From positions 42,993,989 through 43,057,988 of the forward strand of contig OY829326.1 of NCBI GenBank assembly GCA_963691655.1: a DNA stretch of 64,000 nt, given 5' to 3'. This DNA is from Toxonevra muliebris. Its lineage: Eukaryota; Arthropoda; Insecta; Diptera; Pallopteridae. The position numbers were made by a program, and so were the translations under genes. Shown here one piece after another: positions 36,181 to 48,699 of the stretch. The stretch's first letter is position 1, and each line of letters opens with the position of its first letter. The notes below the pieces were generated by a model. The model was not told the origin of the DNA. It was given only the letters and a program-made list of their open reading frames with translations, and ran no database searches.

Positions 36181-39043
36181 TTTATTTATACACACACTTA
36201 TAAACTCACACATACTATGAAAACTCACATTTGATGTTAATTTCTATCAATTCACTGCACTATAAATTTTCCTTCAGCCCCGAGTAAAAATGTTATCGCA
36301 TCAAAAACTATCTAATGGCCATTGTATTTAACCTAAGGCACATAAAAATTAAAATCTGCATTCTTCTTTTGTTCCTAAGGAAAATAAAAAACTTTTTCAA
36401 GTGAAAAAATCCCTAACTAAAAAAAATTTAAGGAATAGAAGAAAAATGATCAAAATCATTTCTTTAGCTTGAACATTTTAACGATAATGAGCTATAAAAT
36501 GCTCTATTTTTAAACATTAATAAATTGGAAAAAAAAATAAAATCGGCCCTGACTGTTCTGTTCCCTGGCGTGACAATTCAAATGTAAAAATTTAACTAAA
36601 TTGTGGAATGACTGAAAATACCACCAGCAATTTAAAAAGCAATTACAAAGGGACGAAAATTGAAAAACAGATAAAAATAAATATACAAAATTAAGCACAT
36701 TAAGTGAACTGATCTGGTCGCGATCTTACTTTATATGGCATAATTAGAAATGTGTATAAATATGTAATGCGACCGAACGCGCATGATAAATATGCGGCTT
36801 CACTTGGAGCTATTTAAGTGTGTATACAAAGGTGCATGTATGTATGTCCGTCTTTATGTTGCTGTCGCTCTTGTTATAGTTGTTGTTGTTGCTATATTTT
36901 TATTTTTTTTTGGAAATTTATTTCTCGATCAGCTGCCAGACATAGTCAGACATAGCCGAGATCGTTACTATGGCTGCTGCTACTGCCGATGATGTTGCTG
37001 CTGAAGGTCTTTTGCACTACTTTTTAAGGTAAAAGAAAGACCACAAGACAAACAACGACAGCAACGAACAGACCAAAGAAACGACAAAATGAAAGAAACA
37101 TACACAAAAGAAAAAAAAAAAGACATGTAAATAAATAAAAACAAAATGTGAAAAAGCTTCAAATCAATGCGTTACAGAAAAAACAAGAGCGACATCTTTA
37201 GGGCATCAAAAAACTACACAACACAAAAAGACAGCCAACAGAAAAATGTGATGTATAAAGTAAAAATGCCAATAAAACAAGCGACAAAATAAACGAAGAT
37301 TTTTTGTTGTTTTTTTTTTATAACTTAAAAACAAAATGAACAAACAAAAAGCAAAACACTTTTTGGTAGTAGTGCACAAGTTTAAAGCTTAAACTTTGTT
37401 AGCTAGTTTTAATTGAAGCTTAACTCTAGTCGCACGCAAATAAAAAATACGAGAGCAACCAACACATTAAAATTTAAATACGCAGCTCGTGTGTGTTAGT
37501 TTATATATATAAGTAGAAGAACAGTGTAGTGCAAACGATATTAAATCGATATTCATTTCTAATTACTTAGGGATTAATTGCAGCAGATATTATTGCACAC
37601 AGTAGATGGTCAATATCTGATCGATCCGGCCATCATGAGCATGTTGCATGTGTGGCTGTGTTTTTGTACGCGTGTTGTGCTCAATCCTTCAATCGCGTGC
37701 AATTAATCACACAAAATACTGGAAGTAATAATATTTGAAAAATGTATAACACTAATAAAAGATTTTATCAACGACACCGCAATAGTGTATTCCTAGTATA
37801 ATTATACAATTTTGTAGAATGCACTCGCATATTTATATATGTAACTAGTGTATATTCATATTCACTCAGATGCAATCTGCTTTTAAACATATTAGCAAAA
37901 ACAAAAATAAAAAAAAACTAAAGGGGAAATTAGGTATTTCAAATGTCAATGTTAGAATAATAGAGGAGCAGTAAAATACAAAAATTCCATATTTAATACG
38001 TTGAATGAAAACTACAACGTTCAAACGGAAATAAACCTTCAGACCCAACGGATACAACATTACGGGAAAGTGCTGAGCAAAACCAACGTGGTGCCATTTT
38101 TTCAAAAACCAAAAACACAAAGTTTTAAAAATACGTACACTGGAAAAAAAACTACAAAAGATCAGACACACACACACACACATTTACACTTTCACTATAT
38201 CGCCTGACTCTATCAACCTAAACGTTTTAAAAACGCTGGTGAAGCGTAACGAGTTTTACTTTTAGTTTATTTGTCTTGCTTTTGGTCTTTTGGACTTCAA
38301 TTTGAGACAGGCATCGTCGTCATCGTTATTGACTTCATTTTTGTTTTTGTTATTTATTTTTTTTCTGTTTTTTCTTCATTCGCTTGTTGTTTTATTTGTA
38401 CGTTTTTGTGATCATCTCAAGTGTTTCAAAATAAAAAAACTTGAAAGAAATAAATAAATAGCTTGCATTGTTTTTGTAACGTACATACGAAAAGAAAAAA
38501 TATACATACATATGTATGTATGACAAATAGTGCCCCACTCACCCCAAACAAAAAAAAAAAAGAAAACAAAAAAACAGCAAACTTTGGAAACATTAAAATT
38601 CAAAAATCGCTTTAGCATGTCGTAGATCAACAAAAATAATACCAAAAAATTTGAATCGCCACTGTTTGTCCCCAAAAATAAAATGAAATAAAACTCTCGA
38701 AACCCCCAAAGAAAACAAATACAAGAAGTACCACAAAAATATAAAAAATAAAAGAAAAAATTCAAAAAATTAAACAAAAAATAAAAAAATTAATTGCAAA
38801 ATTTTCAATCTCGTTAACGATTTCTGTAAAAAAAAAATAAGAGAAAATAAAACAAAACATATTTAAGTTTTTTTTCGCATTTTGCATTCACATTTCAATG
38901 GAATTATCATTACCGGCATTTTGTGTAAAGTGTTGCCAGTGCGCGGCAGTGTTTGTGTTAATTTTCTTCTAAGTATAAACGCGGTATTACATTTATTTTG
39001 AAACGAAACAGTAGTGAAGCATCCAAAACATTAATAAGAAACA
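36181..39043. promoter_or_regulatory. Upstream region of Snmp2 (likely promoter and 5' UTR in the last few hundred bases)
   Basis: No coding sequence is seen. The stretch just before the start codon (about 38880-39043) is less A-rich and would be 5' UTR. I could not place a TATA box or initiator with confidence. TATGTA, CA (38167-38183) and A-rich microsatellites fill the rest. Confidence 0.35.
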
Positions 39044-39172
39044 ATGTTTTTTGTTGCAAAATTTATGCACTGGTCCATAATTGTGGGCGTTATTGGTATT
39101 TTGATATCGATACTTGGTGCATATTGCGGTTGGTTCCTGTTTCCAACAATGGTGAATAAAAAAGTTGAAGAG
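39044..39172 (+). CDS. Snmp2: Snmp2 coding exon 1 (start codon and N-terminal membrane anchor)
   Basis: The exon holds 43 codons from an ATG in a good insect context (AAACAATG). It reads MFFVAKFMHW, then a hydrophobic helix (IIVGVIGILISILGAYCGW), then FLFPTMVNKKVEE, and ends at GAG followed by the donor GTTAGTAAG in phase 0. A short cytoplasmic N-terminus and one transmembrane helix followed by an FP motif are usual for the CD36 / scavenger receptor class B family. It splices in frame to the exon at 51149. The 12-kb gap makes this intron unusually large, but family fit and phase agree. Confidence 0.8.
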
Positions 39173-39537
39173 GTTAGTAAGTATAGTGAAATAAGTCAAT
39201 AGGTGGTTAACTTATGTAGTTGCTCATTTAGAAATAAATACTAAATGCATATATTTAAAAATTTTCACTGTGAATAACTTCCAAGCGTTCAATATTAACA
39301 AACAAAAGAATAATATGAGAGAGTGTTTTAGTGCTAATACATGTCCATACAAAGTTATTTCATCAAATGATAGTAAATGAATCGGAAAATATGCAAATAC
39401 GAAGGGAGGACAAAAAATTCGCGGAATGGGGCCCTTATAGGGTGGAATTAAATTCAAAATTATTTTCCCTTTTCAATATATACCCCCTTAAACTTAATAC
39501 ATTTTTCAGATCTGCAAATAAATTGGTTTAAAGTAAG

Positions 39538-40655
39538 AGGAATGAAATATGGACAAAATTTAATGGGAACCCTTCCCTTTGTATGTAAAAAAACTTAAAT
39601 AAAAAAGTTATCTCGGAGTAACGGAACTTTATTAGTAATTATATGCTATAGGTATCAATACTTAAAAAATTAATCAAAAGCAATTATGTCGTTGCCGGAG
39701 TTAGAACACAGAAAATTAATTTGCAAATTTTGTGAAAAAATTCCAACGAAAACCAAAAATGAAGTTTTTCATCATTTTAATGAAAAAAAGTTTAAAAAGT
39801 CGTTTATATGTAGGACAATTCAAGCTTATGAGAGTGGAAAGCCAGCTGAATGAAAACCTGGTTCAGGTAAAATATTCGCTATACAAGGCAGCAAAAATCG
39901 TGGAAAACTAAAGGCTGAAACCGCTGGCTGCACTGCAAAATCATGCCGCCATCTTGGTTAAAAGTACCAAGTGGATCCAAAAACTGTCAAAAAATATGAT
40001 AGACATGGGGGCAGAAAAAAAAGCAAAAAGCGCTTGCGTCTTCTTTCCCAAAATTATTTTGCTGCAAAGTCGTCTTAAAAGTGCATCATGGATGACGAGA
40101 GTTACTTCACCGTTGAAGGAAATGAATGGACGCCACAATATTACTTCGAGAGTTCTGATAAAGAAACACCTGAGAATGTGAAGCAAATACGCAAAACAAA
40201 GTTTCCTGGGAAGGTACTTTTATGGCTGTCCATAAGCGAATGCGGCGTAAATGAACCAGTGTTTATTAAGGGTGGTTTAGTTGTCAATTCTCAACTATAT
40301 GTACAAAAATGTATTTCAGTTTTGAAAACATTCATTGAAAAATACCACCAAAAGGATCAAACAATATTTTGGCCTGAATTAGCATCAGCCCATTATGCCA
40401 AAGTAACACAGGATGCATTAGATACCTTGAACGTTACATATGTACCGTTTGAAGTGCTTGACGATGCAAATGGGATTCAAAAAGCGATGGGACAAGTACC
40501 AAAAATGTGAGGAATGCCGATCGCTATGGATATAATTTTTTTTTTTTGTAAACTAAAGTTAATATCGCCAATATAAAACGTGCTAACAAAATTTTCAAAC
40601 TCATTACAATATAATTTTTTTTTATCATAAATGCATTTGTCCATATTTCATTCCT
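39538..40655 (+). mobile_element. Tc1/mariner-type element, inactive
   Basis: The ends are perfect 20-bp inverted repeats, AGGAATGAAATATGGACAAA at 39538-39557 and its reverse complement at 40636-40655. TA lies just outside on the right and two bases away on the left, where a 2-bp AG duplication seems to have occurred. The 1.1-kb length is short for an autonomous copy. A broken transposase frame is inside. The element sits about 365 bp inside Snmp2 intron 1. Confidence 0.85.
39686..40510 (+). pseudogene. Broken Tc1/mariner transposase, second catalytic residue and C-terminus lost
   Basis: The frame starts MSLPELEHRKLICKFCEKI, has a stop at 39851 and others up to 40082, then continues IMDDESYFTVEG (first catalytic aspartate near 40093), KVLLWLSISECGV, and FWPELASAHYAK. 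The last block normally reads WPDLAS.HY; here the aspartate is glutamate. The third catalytic block (PELRPIE) is missing because the frame ends GIQKAMGQVPKM. The block order matches the same D,D,E/D group as the element at 25449-26746, but the proteins differ enough to be separate families. Confidence 0.8.
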
Positions 40656-40664
40656 TATAAATTA

Positions 40665-41170
40665 TACCATCGTAAAAAATGATTCCCGTTTTTCGGTAAA
40701 ATAAGCAGAAATTGCTTTCTTCATCTCATCGAAGGTCTTTTTTAATTTTTGGAAATAAATAATAATCACTGGGAGTCAAATCTGAACTATAGGTAGGGTG
40801 ATCCAAGATTTCAAAGACAACTTTTTGAATAGCATCCGTTGCAACTGAAGACTTGTAGGACGGGTGTATTGTCGTGCAGGCGCAGCACAACTTTGGTCAG
40901 TTTCTTATACGTTCTAGTTGACCTGTATATTATTTTTCTATTATAAAAACGCCCTTGTATTTGTAGTCAATTAGCAGTATTACTTGTAGCCTTGATTTTT
41001 CAGGCGGACCGCGACATCTTGAACTTCTTGGTGTTTCATTTTTTATGCCACTGCATGGACTCTTGCTTTGAATCAGGATCGTAATGATAAGTCCGTGTTT
41101 CATCCCCAGTAACAATTTGAATATGGTCAATAGTTTGGAGGTTTTCTGAATGCCAGAAGTTCAAGATGGA
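40665..41170 (-). pseudogene. mariner (DD34D) transposase relic
   Basis: On the minus strand the order is IQIVTGDETRTYHYDP (first catalytic block, near 41115), ESMQWHK, HDNTP (second block, near 40890) and ILDHPTYSSDLTPSDYY (third block, near 40800). This is the classic mariner signature. Frameshifts and stops separate the blocks and the N-terminus is lost. No terminal repeats are clear. It lies immediately beside the element at 39538-40655. Confidence 0.75.
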
Positions 41171-44100
41171 AACCATTTACTTCGTTAAAAAGCCCAAAAG
41201 ATTTGGCAGGTAAGGGGAAGGTTGGTTCAGGATAAATGTTTTTATCAGTTTTCCCTACATAATATATTGTACCCAAATTATGTAGAATAGCTTGGTTTAA
41301 TTTAATTAAGATTTAAGGTGACGTAGTATACATAATTACTGTGTATGACCGGAATGGTATTTGTTTGTTGTCCTGAAGTTCGATATTGATTTTGCAACTG
41401 ATAATAGGTGTGAGTGTTTATGTATCAGCACCAGTTATGTATTATTTGGATATACTTGCAGGCCACAACTGACAGCCCTTTTCCACTAGGATATTTTTCC
41501 CGAAAGAAATTATTGAATTCCTTTTTAGTTTTACCCCTTGTTTTTTTTTACATAGTAAGGTTTTTTGAGAAATTCTGTCTAACATTCATGTTGTGAAATA
41601 CTGTTGCTGGTATTTTTATTTTTTTTTTCAAGTCAGTTACGTTTCTAATTTTTAGACATTTTCGCTTATGTCTATGTGTAAGCTTTTTATGACCACTATA
41701 CTGAGATTTTTCGAAGAAAAAGACTTTCTTCAGCTCAGTTGAAATCGGTTGAGTCTTATTTATAACTAGTATTTCGGAACACTCTTATATTCTGTAGTCG
41801 ATACTGCTTACCGTTACTTTTTCTTAATCTAGTTATACTACAGTTGAAACCAATCTGTCAGTTAAGTAAAGTCGATGCATACGCATGCCCTTTATAAGCC
41901 ACTAAGGTTCCAAGCAATACCATAACCCTCAAATTCTTATTGGGGGTTATATGGTAATGATGATAATGGATTGAACATAAACAGAAAAATAATTTATGAG
42001 ATTGCTCTGTTTGGCCTCAGGTTAATTGAGCAATTCGCATGCACAAAATTCTTGGTAAGTTCTTCATTTTACGAATGAAATTCAATGAGCAATGATTGAC
42101 ATTTTTGACACTATACATGATAAATGCAATAAATATTGGTAACTATCCGTGCAGCAGCGGTATAACAATTTTACAGTCAATTTAATTGAATACAATTCAA
42201 GGTCAATGAACAATAATAAAGCAAAACAATGCAAACAACAATTTATCGGCAATAAAATAAAATGTAAAACGAAAAAGCAACAACAGCAACGGCTGTAACA
42301 ACATGGCAAACGCATTGACACTGGCCCACAAAACAAAAATCCAACGCCGCCGAATAAAGATCGTGGTGGGCATAAATTTTGGCATTTTACTAAATGAAAA
42401 TCAAGACGCGATCGATGGCGTTGACAGCATCGTCATCGTTTTCAACGTTTTCGGCGTTTCAGCATTTGCGATTCAACACACAACATTCATTGAAAATGTT
42501 GCGAAACATTTTGCCCATAGTTTCAAGTGTTTGGTTTTGTTGTTGTCATTGTTGGCGTTGCTGTGTGAGCTGAAATTGTTTTAGACGTGCGCCGAACGTG
42601 ACTGCCTACAATTTTTAAATAAACAAATAGGCACAGATACATAGTTATTCATAAAACGCGTGTGCTGCGTAGCATTAGATTTAAATTTTAGATTTTGGCA
42701 TCCGTTAAGCAGAGCTAAATAAATCTTTGAAGATTCCAACACAAAAAACAAGATTTTTCCGTGAGTTGTACAGCGCATAGGTACATATAAATTGAAAGCA
42801 ATTACAAGCGCGTAAAGTTAATACTCGTTTCTTTTTCTTTTTTGTTGCTTCAACCAGTAGCAGTAGTTTGGAAACTTACGCGCGCCACCAACTTCACTCA
42901 CCAATTGCTCCCATTGCCAGAGTGTGTAGGTAGTTAGTTGCCAATTTTTCAAAACCAGTTTCAAGTGCGCTCACTCATTAGTCTCCTTCAACTTAAGTAC
43001 GCGCTACACTATTTTTCTTGTTCGGTAGCTGGATATGTTGGTAAATGGTTAAGGTAAGTGGAAGTACTTGCAGCAGACAATTGCCAGCCCATTATCACAA
43101 TTACCCACTGTATCTGGTTATGAAAGTGTGACACACTGCATGCATCAAACTATGCCTTCCCGGCAATGCGAGTCATTTGGGTTGGCTTTGAAATTTCTTT
43201 GGTTTCTTTGGCGCACAAATTGCACAATTAACGCGTACCTACACTTTGAGCATATTAAATGGTTTTGCTAGTTAATTTATTATTATTTTTATGTTTATGT
43301 TTTTTCTCACTTCTTTTCTTGCCATTTATACATTCATTTATTCGTTAATTTGTTTCGCTTATTGTGATAATCAACTTGAAAAAAATTAGGTATGTATTGC
43401 AAAATTTAGATATAGAAATGATGACAAGAGGAGGCAGACGAAGTGGGTCGAATTTTTTTAGATTTTTCTATTGAATTTAAAGTGGTCAGACATTAAAAAT
43501 ATTTAGTATTCAAAAACTGTCGTTTAATGACCTCTGAGATGGGGAATAAATATACATAGATATAAACGAAAAATTTAGTTTTTCAATGGTTTTGTGCAAG
43601 TAAGTAGAATTTTTTCCATTACCTTCGAAAACTTTAAGCAGTAGAAACAAGAAACTGATACTGACAACATTTTATAGCCTGGGGCTGTCGCAACCTTTCC
43701 AACTGCCTCAGGCGTCCTTATTCTCCTCTGACTGCCTATTAATGTTTCATATTTCAAATAAAAATTAAAGATTATTGGTAAACAAATAATTGAAATATCA
43801 TGTTATCAATATTACTCTCATTAGCCCACGAAATTTTACTGTCTGGTACGAACTAGATCCGCAAGATTCTTTAAGTATATTAAGAACTCGGTCAAAATTT
43901 TCCTAACAAGTCAGACTGGTGAGAAGAATGATTTATGTAAATGAATAAATCACTTATGATAATATATTATGATAATATGAAAAATAGCCGATGACAAAAT
44001 GTTCATACGAAGTCAAAGGAACAATCCAATTTTCTAATTCCTATTTGGCATACATTGACTAAAATTGATTCATTATATATTTATAACTATTTCTTTATAA

Positions 44101-44524
44101 GATTCTGATTGATTTATATTTTAAAAAATTATCATTTACATAAGAATGATAAAATTATTTAAAACAAATTAGGTAAAAAGAATTTTGTTGCCAAAAATCA
44201 AATCCAAAAAATGGTATTCAACAGTAATTGGAAAACTGAGCATTTTTAGCAGTGGGGCGCATTGAGTGCAACTGAAAAGACATGAAGCTCTAGTTACCTA
44301 ATTGAGACTCATGTAGGTGTTGATCTAAATAGCGTTTTAATTTAAGAAACACTCGTAATTAATTAAGTTAAGACCCAATATTAATCATTAAATAACGATA
44401 TAAAGTTTCATTAATATTAGTCCTCGAATTCATTTAACTTATTTTTAAATGTACGAGCATTGCTGAGTAACTATTCTTTTACCTCATATGTACATTAGAT
44501 GGTTTATTTTGCTAAAGTATTTCA

Positions 44525-46316
44525 GAAAATAGGGTGCTAAAAACCAATTAAAATTAAAAAAATTTTGAATTTCCGAAAACTGGATGCGCTACTCCGAAAA
44601 GGGTGATTTAAAAGGATGTTTTACAATGCACATAAAAGAATTTCAGATATCTATTCCTATTTAAAATAGGCCGCTTAAGCGAATGGTGTACCCAGTTTTT
44701 TGATACAACTGAACTGAAAGCCACCCCTAGCGCCTAAAGTGACCATTTGGTACTTTTTTTTACCAATTTTTAAATTCAACCTTTAGGATATTGTTAATTA
44801 AAGTATGTAGGATTGTGGGCAATTCAATTTAGTTTATTTAAAATACAAAAATTTTTCAAATCGATATATTGATATATATGAACTAGTAAATTAACTTTAA
44901 ATGAACCCATGTCGTGCACAATCAAGTTCACCTTTGACAAATGTCGGCAAAAAATTGCAAAAAACAAAGCAGACGTTAATGAAACTTACCAATTAAGAAG
45001 TAAATATTAACTTTTAACATTTTCTTCATACTTAATTGCTTGCGTCATTATTGTTGATTTACATATATCAATATTTAATACTGGTGTTCCTCGTATAACA
45101 CGAAAGTTAGGTTCCAAAAAGCATCGTATTGTGTGAATTCATGTTGTACGGAACAAGGAAGCAGTATAAAAAGCGGAGTTAGGCTCCAAGAATTTATAAA
45201 TCTGCCGTGTTATATACGAAATCGTATTATACGGGACAAATAAGTAGTACAAAAACAGGGTTATTTTCCAAGAGTTTAAAAAAACAACTTTTTGGGATAA
45301 GAGCTCGTTCGAGCTGTCACATTCAGAGGCATTCAGTTACTTCATGTATATTTTAACTTTTTGTACGGTTTGATACATTTTCTCTCTTTTATAAATAAAT
45401 TAAAGTTTTTATTTTTTGTTGAAAAAATTAAACTAACAGTAAAATATATTGATTTTATATAAACAAATTTTAATAATAAGCACCTAACAGAAAATTTATT
45501 GGAGCACTCAAAAAAAAAAAAAAATTGAATTTAACACGCAAAAATGATAATGAAACTAGAACACAGAATGAACTGGAATTTGATAGATATAACAAATAAA
45601 AATTAGAGTTGTAGTTAAATAACTTATTAACAAATTTAAAAACCGATTTGAATTTCTAAATTATTTTCACTAATCGTGTTATACGAGGGATTCAGCTATT
45701 CGCAAATCGTGTTGGAAGGAAATCGTTCTATAGTGGCATCGTGTTATATGGGGATTTCCGCTATTAACAAATCGTGTTGGAGCGAAATTGTGCTCTACGA
45801 GTGCCGTGTTGTACATGGGAAACCTGTACATATAATACTGTAATTGACGGACGAAAATAAAGATTACAAATTTCCACGATAAGACAATTTTTTCAACTCC
45901 TGCTTTGTTTTTTCGTGCAATTTTTTGACGACATTTGTCAAAGGTGAGCTTGATTGCACTCGACATGGGTTCACTAAAAGTTAATTTACCTGTTCAAATA
46001 TAACTCGATTTGAAAATTTGTATTTTAAATAAACTAAATTGAATTACCTACGTACGTACATACTTTAATTTTAAAAAAATTACCGCTATCTGTAAAATCC
46101 TAACGGGTGAATTTAAAAATTCATAAAAAAAAGTGCCAAATGATTACTTTAGGAGCTTAGGAGCTTTCGGTTTAGTTGTATCATAGGAGTAGATATTTGA
46201 ATATACCAAATATATTGTAAAACATCATTTAAAATCATTCTTTTCGGAGTAGCGCATCCAGTTTTCGGAAATTGAATTTTTTTTTCATTTTAATTGGTTT
46301 TTAGCACCCTATTTTC
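44525..46316. mobile_element. Foldback-type DNA element with ~550-bp inverted arms
   Basis: The left arm starts GAAAATAGGGTGCTAAAAAC at 44525 and the right arm ends with its reverse complement at 46316. Landmarks recur in inverted order: CGGAGTAGCGCATCCAG-like, ACCCATGTCG, TTTGACAAATGTCG and AACAAAGCAG. The arms reach inward to about 45110 and 45795. The centre repeats GTGTTATACGAGG- and CAAATCGTGTTGGA-like units. Each arm encodes a similar short peptide (MS..IK.TFDKCRQKIA), so the arms may include a gene start. I do not recognise the superfamily. Confidence 0.8.
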
Positions 46317-47093
46317 ATATTCTGCTGTCACAATGAAGATCTTAAATACTTTAGCAAAATGTATGCAGCAAATAAACCATCTAATGTACATAAATACAAA
46401 TGCATATTCTGTATTTCATTTGTAAATTATAAATTCGTCAATTATTTCAAACAGTCAAGCACATCTATTTAATTTTATTCGACGTTTCTTGCATTTCAAA
46501 TACAGAAATACATATGTATGTATAATATTCTAATTTTTACCTTCAACCACACAAATATGTATTTGCTTCTTCCAAATCGAAGCCAAATGCTCTCAATTTT
46601 CTTTTTTTTATTATTTTTTTTTTCTAGGACACTAAAGTGCAATTAAAATATATCACCAGGCTAAAATTAAAAACAAAATGCATTTTCAATGTTCATAATT
46701 AAAATTCTCGATACGTTTCATATAAAATGTGGCCATCATAAAAGCGGCAACAACAACGGCCATCAAGTCAAAACGCCAATACAAAGAAAGAAAATCAAAT
46801 CAAACAAAATTCTATTTTGATTTTAATTTGATTTTTCATGTGTGTCACAAAAATTTTCGAATTTATTAGGTATTTTGTAAATATAAAATTCCAAGAAGTC
46901 GAATTTGTAACGCATCACATATCAACCAAAAGCATATATAATAATAATAATTTTAGATGCTAATAGCATGCAAAAGCAATAACATAATGAATATGAGAAT
47001 TTATGCTATTTGGAATATGCTTAGATGTTGTAGGTTTTTTTTTTACTAAAACAGTGCTGTTGCCACTTGCAGATATTTTATTTAATTTTTTAG

Positions 47094-47177
47094 GCTTTTA
47101 CGAACATTTTTGATATAACATCGGTCTGCATGGTTGCAGCCATGGTGGTGTCGTTGGCTATCTTCTTCTTCTATTCT
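47094..47177 (+). other. Candidate alternative exon inside Snmp2 intron 1
   Basis: An 84-bp stretch lies between a plausible acceptor (TTTAATTTTTTAG) and a good donor (GTAAGAG). It is open in the frame that Snmp2 exon 1 would impose (phase 0 in, phase 0 out) and is richer in G/C than its flanks. It encodes 28 residues, AFTNIFDITSVC followed by a hydrophobic run (MVAAMVVSLAIFFFYS). If included it would add a second hydrophobic helix after the N-terminal anchor; alternatively it may belong to another transcript or be chance. No known homolog comes to mind. Confidence 0.3.
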
Positions 47178-48699
47178 GTAAGAGAGCGTAGGCTGCCAAA
47201 CGTTTGTATTTACATCAATTGATGTTGACATTTAATATTCAGTACACCAACAAAACACCACCTCTTATAATTCCGCTATGGTTCTAACCAATTACCTATA
47301 GATTTTCTCATGTAGAATCGAACTTTCCAAGCAGAATTTTGAATTGAGATTGCTTAATGAATCAATTGAACTTATAACATTTTAACTATAGTTTAAACTT
47401 AATCAAAACGGTTCCACTCGTCTGTTTCACCTGCTTTAATTTTTAGAAAATATCTGAAAATAAGTACATAAGAACATTGATCAAAGACTTAGATTATTTC
47501 AACACCAAATCGTAAATGTGTTTTCTCAAACATTTTCATAGTTTTGAATTACTTCTCTTCCAAAGAAGCACCAACTACATACACATATTCTTCGATTAAA
47601 AAAGAATCCAAGATGTCTTGGAATAGAGATGTTCACAGTACAAACAAATAAGAGTTCAAACGAAGAAACCACCAGAAATAATGTTTTCATCACATTCAAA
47701 CCCGTTTCAATTCCAATAAAAGTGGCAACTCTATTTCTTTTACATATGTACAAACATTTTAAGTCAATGTGCGTTCTAAATAAATGTCAAACAAAAAGTG
47801 ACAACTTCTTAAAGCAATGAACTGTGAACGAGTTGAAATGTCTATAGGTTTTTCAAATTTATGGGTTTATGTCCAAGTAGATGCCATTAAAAATAAAAAT
47901 AAAATGTCAATGTACAAAATTCAAAACAATTTTCAAGAATTATTTGTTGGTGTCAGTACAAAGTTGAAATTGAAAAATAAAAATTTGAATATTAATTAAA
48001 AACGACAAAAATTTAACAATAAACGTATTAGCATATAAAATATTAAATTAACCTCTTATACTTAAAAATGTATGTATTTTATTGTTAGAATACAATAAAA
48101 ATTAAAGTTGCTTTTGTTCATAGGTATTTTAAACAAAATTAAAAAAAAAAGATCTTGTCACGCATACGAAAATTGAATTTTAATGAGTTTAATTAAAAAT
48201 TATAAAAAAAAAAACAATAATATTAACATTTATTTTAATGATTATTAATTAAAAATGGAATAAAACCTTTTTAAGATAAAGCAATAAATTGAATGCCTGT
48301 TGACATATTTTGAAAATTTTAAATCACAAAAAAAATATCAACAATTAGCACAAGGTTCCAAACTATAGGTAACTACATATTTATTTAGGCGTTCTTCAAG
48401 AAAACATTTCATGAACAGACAACAATTTTTTTAATAATAAATATATAAGTAAACAATTTTGAAAGTAAAAGTATTTAAAGGAAGATATGAAAAATCTAAA
48501 GAAGTAACTAGAATAAATTGTTGCATTTACGCACTGCACACTTGCAAAATACGATCGATGAATTTGACTACATATCTCTCCTCTTACAACGATGAAACTA
48601 AGCTCATGAGACTGTCAAAATTGAAGAGAAGGAAGTATAGTATAGCTAGTATGTTATTCTATAGAACACTGGGCAGAAATAAAAAAAAAAAAAAATTTT

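Noticed and set aside
36781..37020. Plus-strand frame rich in Val and Phe
   Set aside because: It derives from GTT/GCT microsatellite-like sequence and has no conserved motif.
42082..42584. Overlapping frames on both strands in Snmp2 intron 1
   Set aside because: No family motif, hydrophobic or low-complexity residues on both strands, and no splice-site support.
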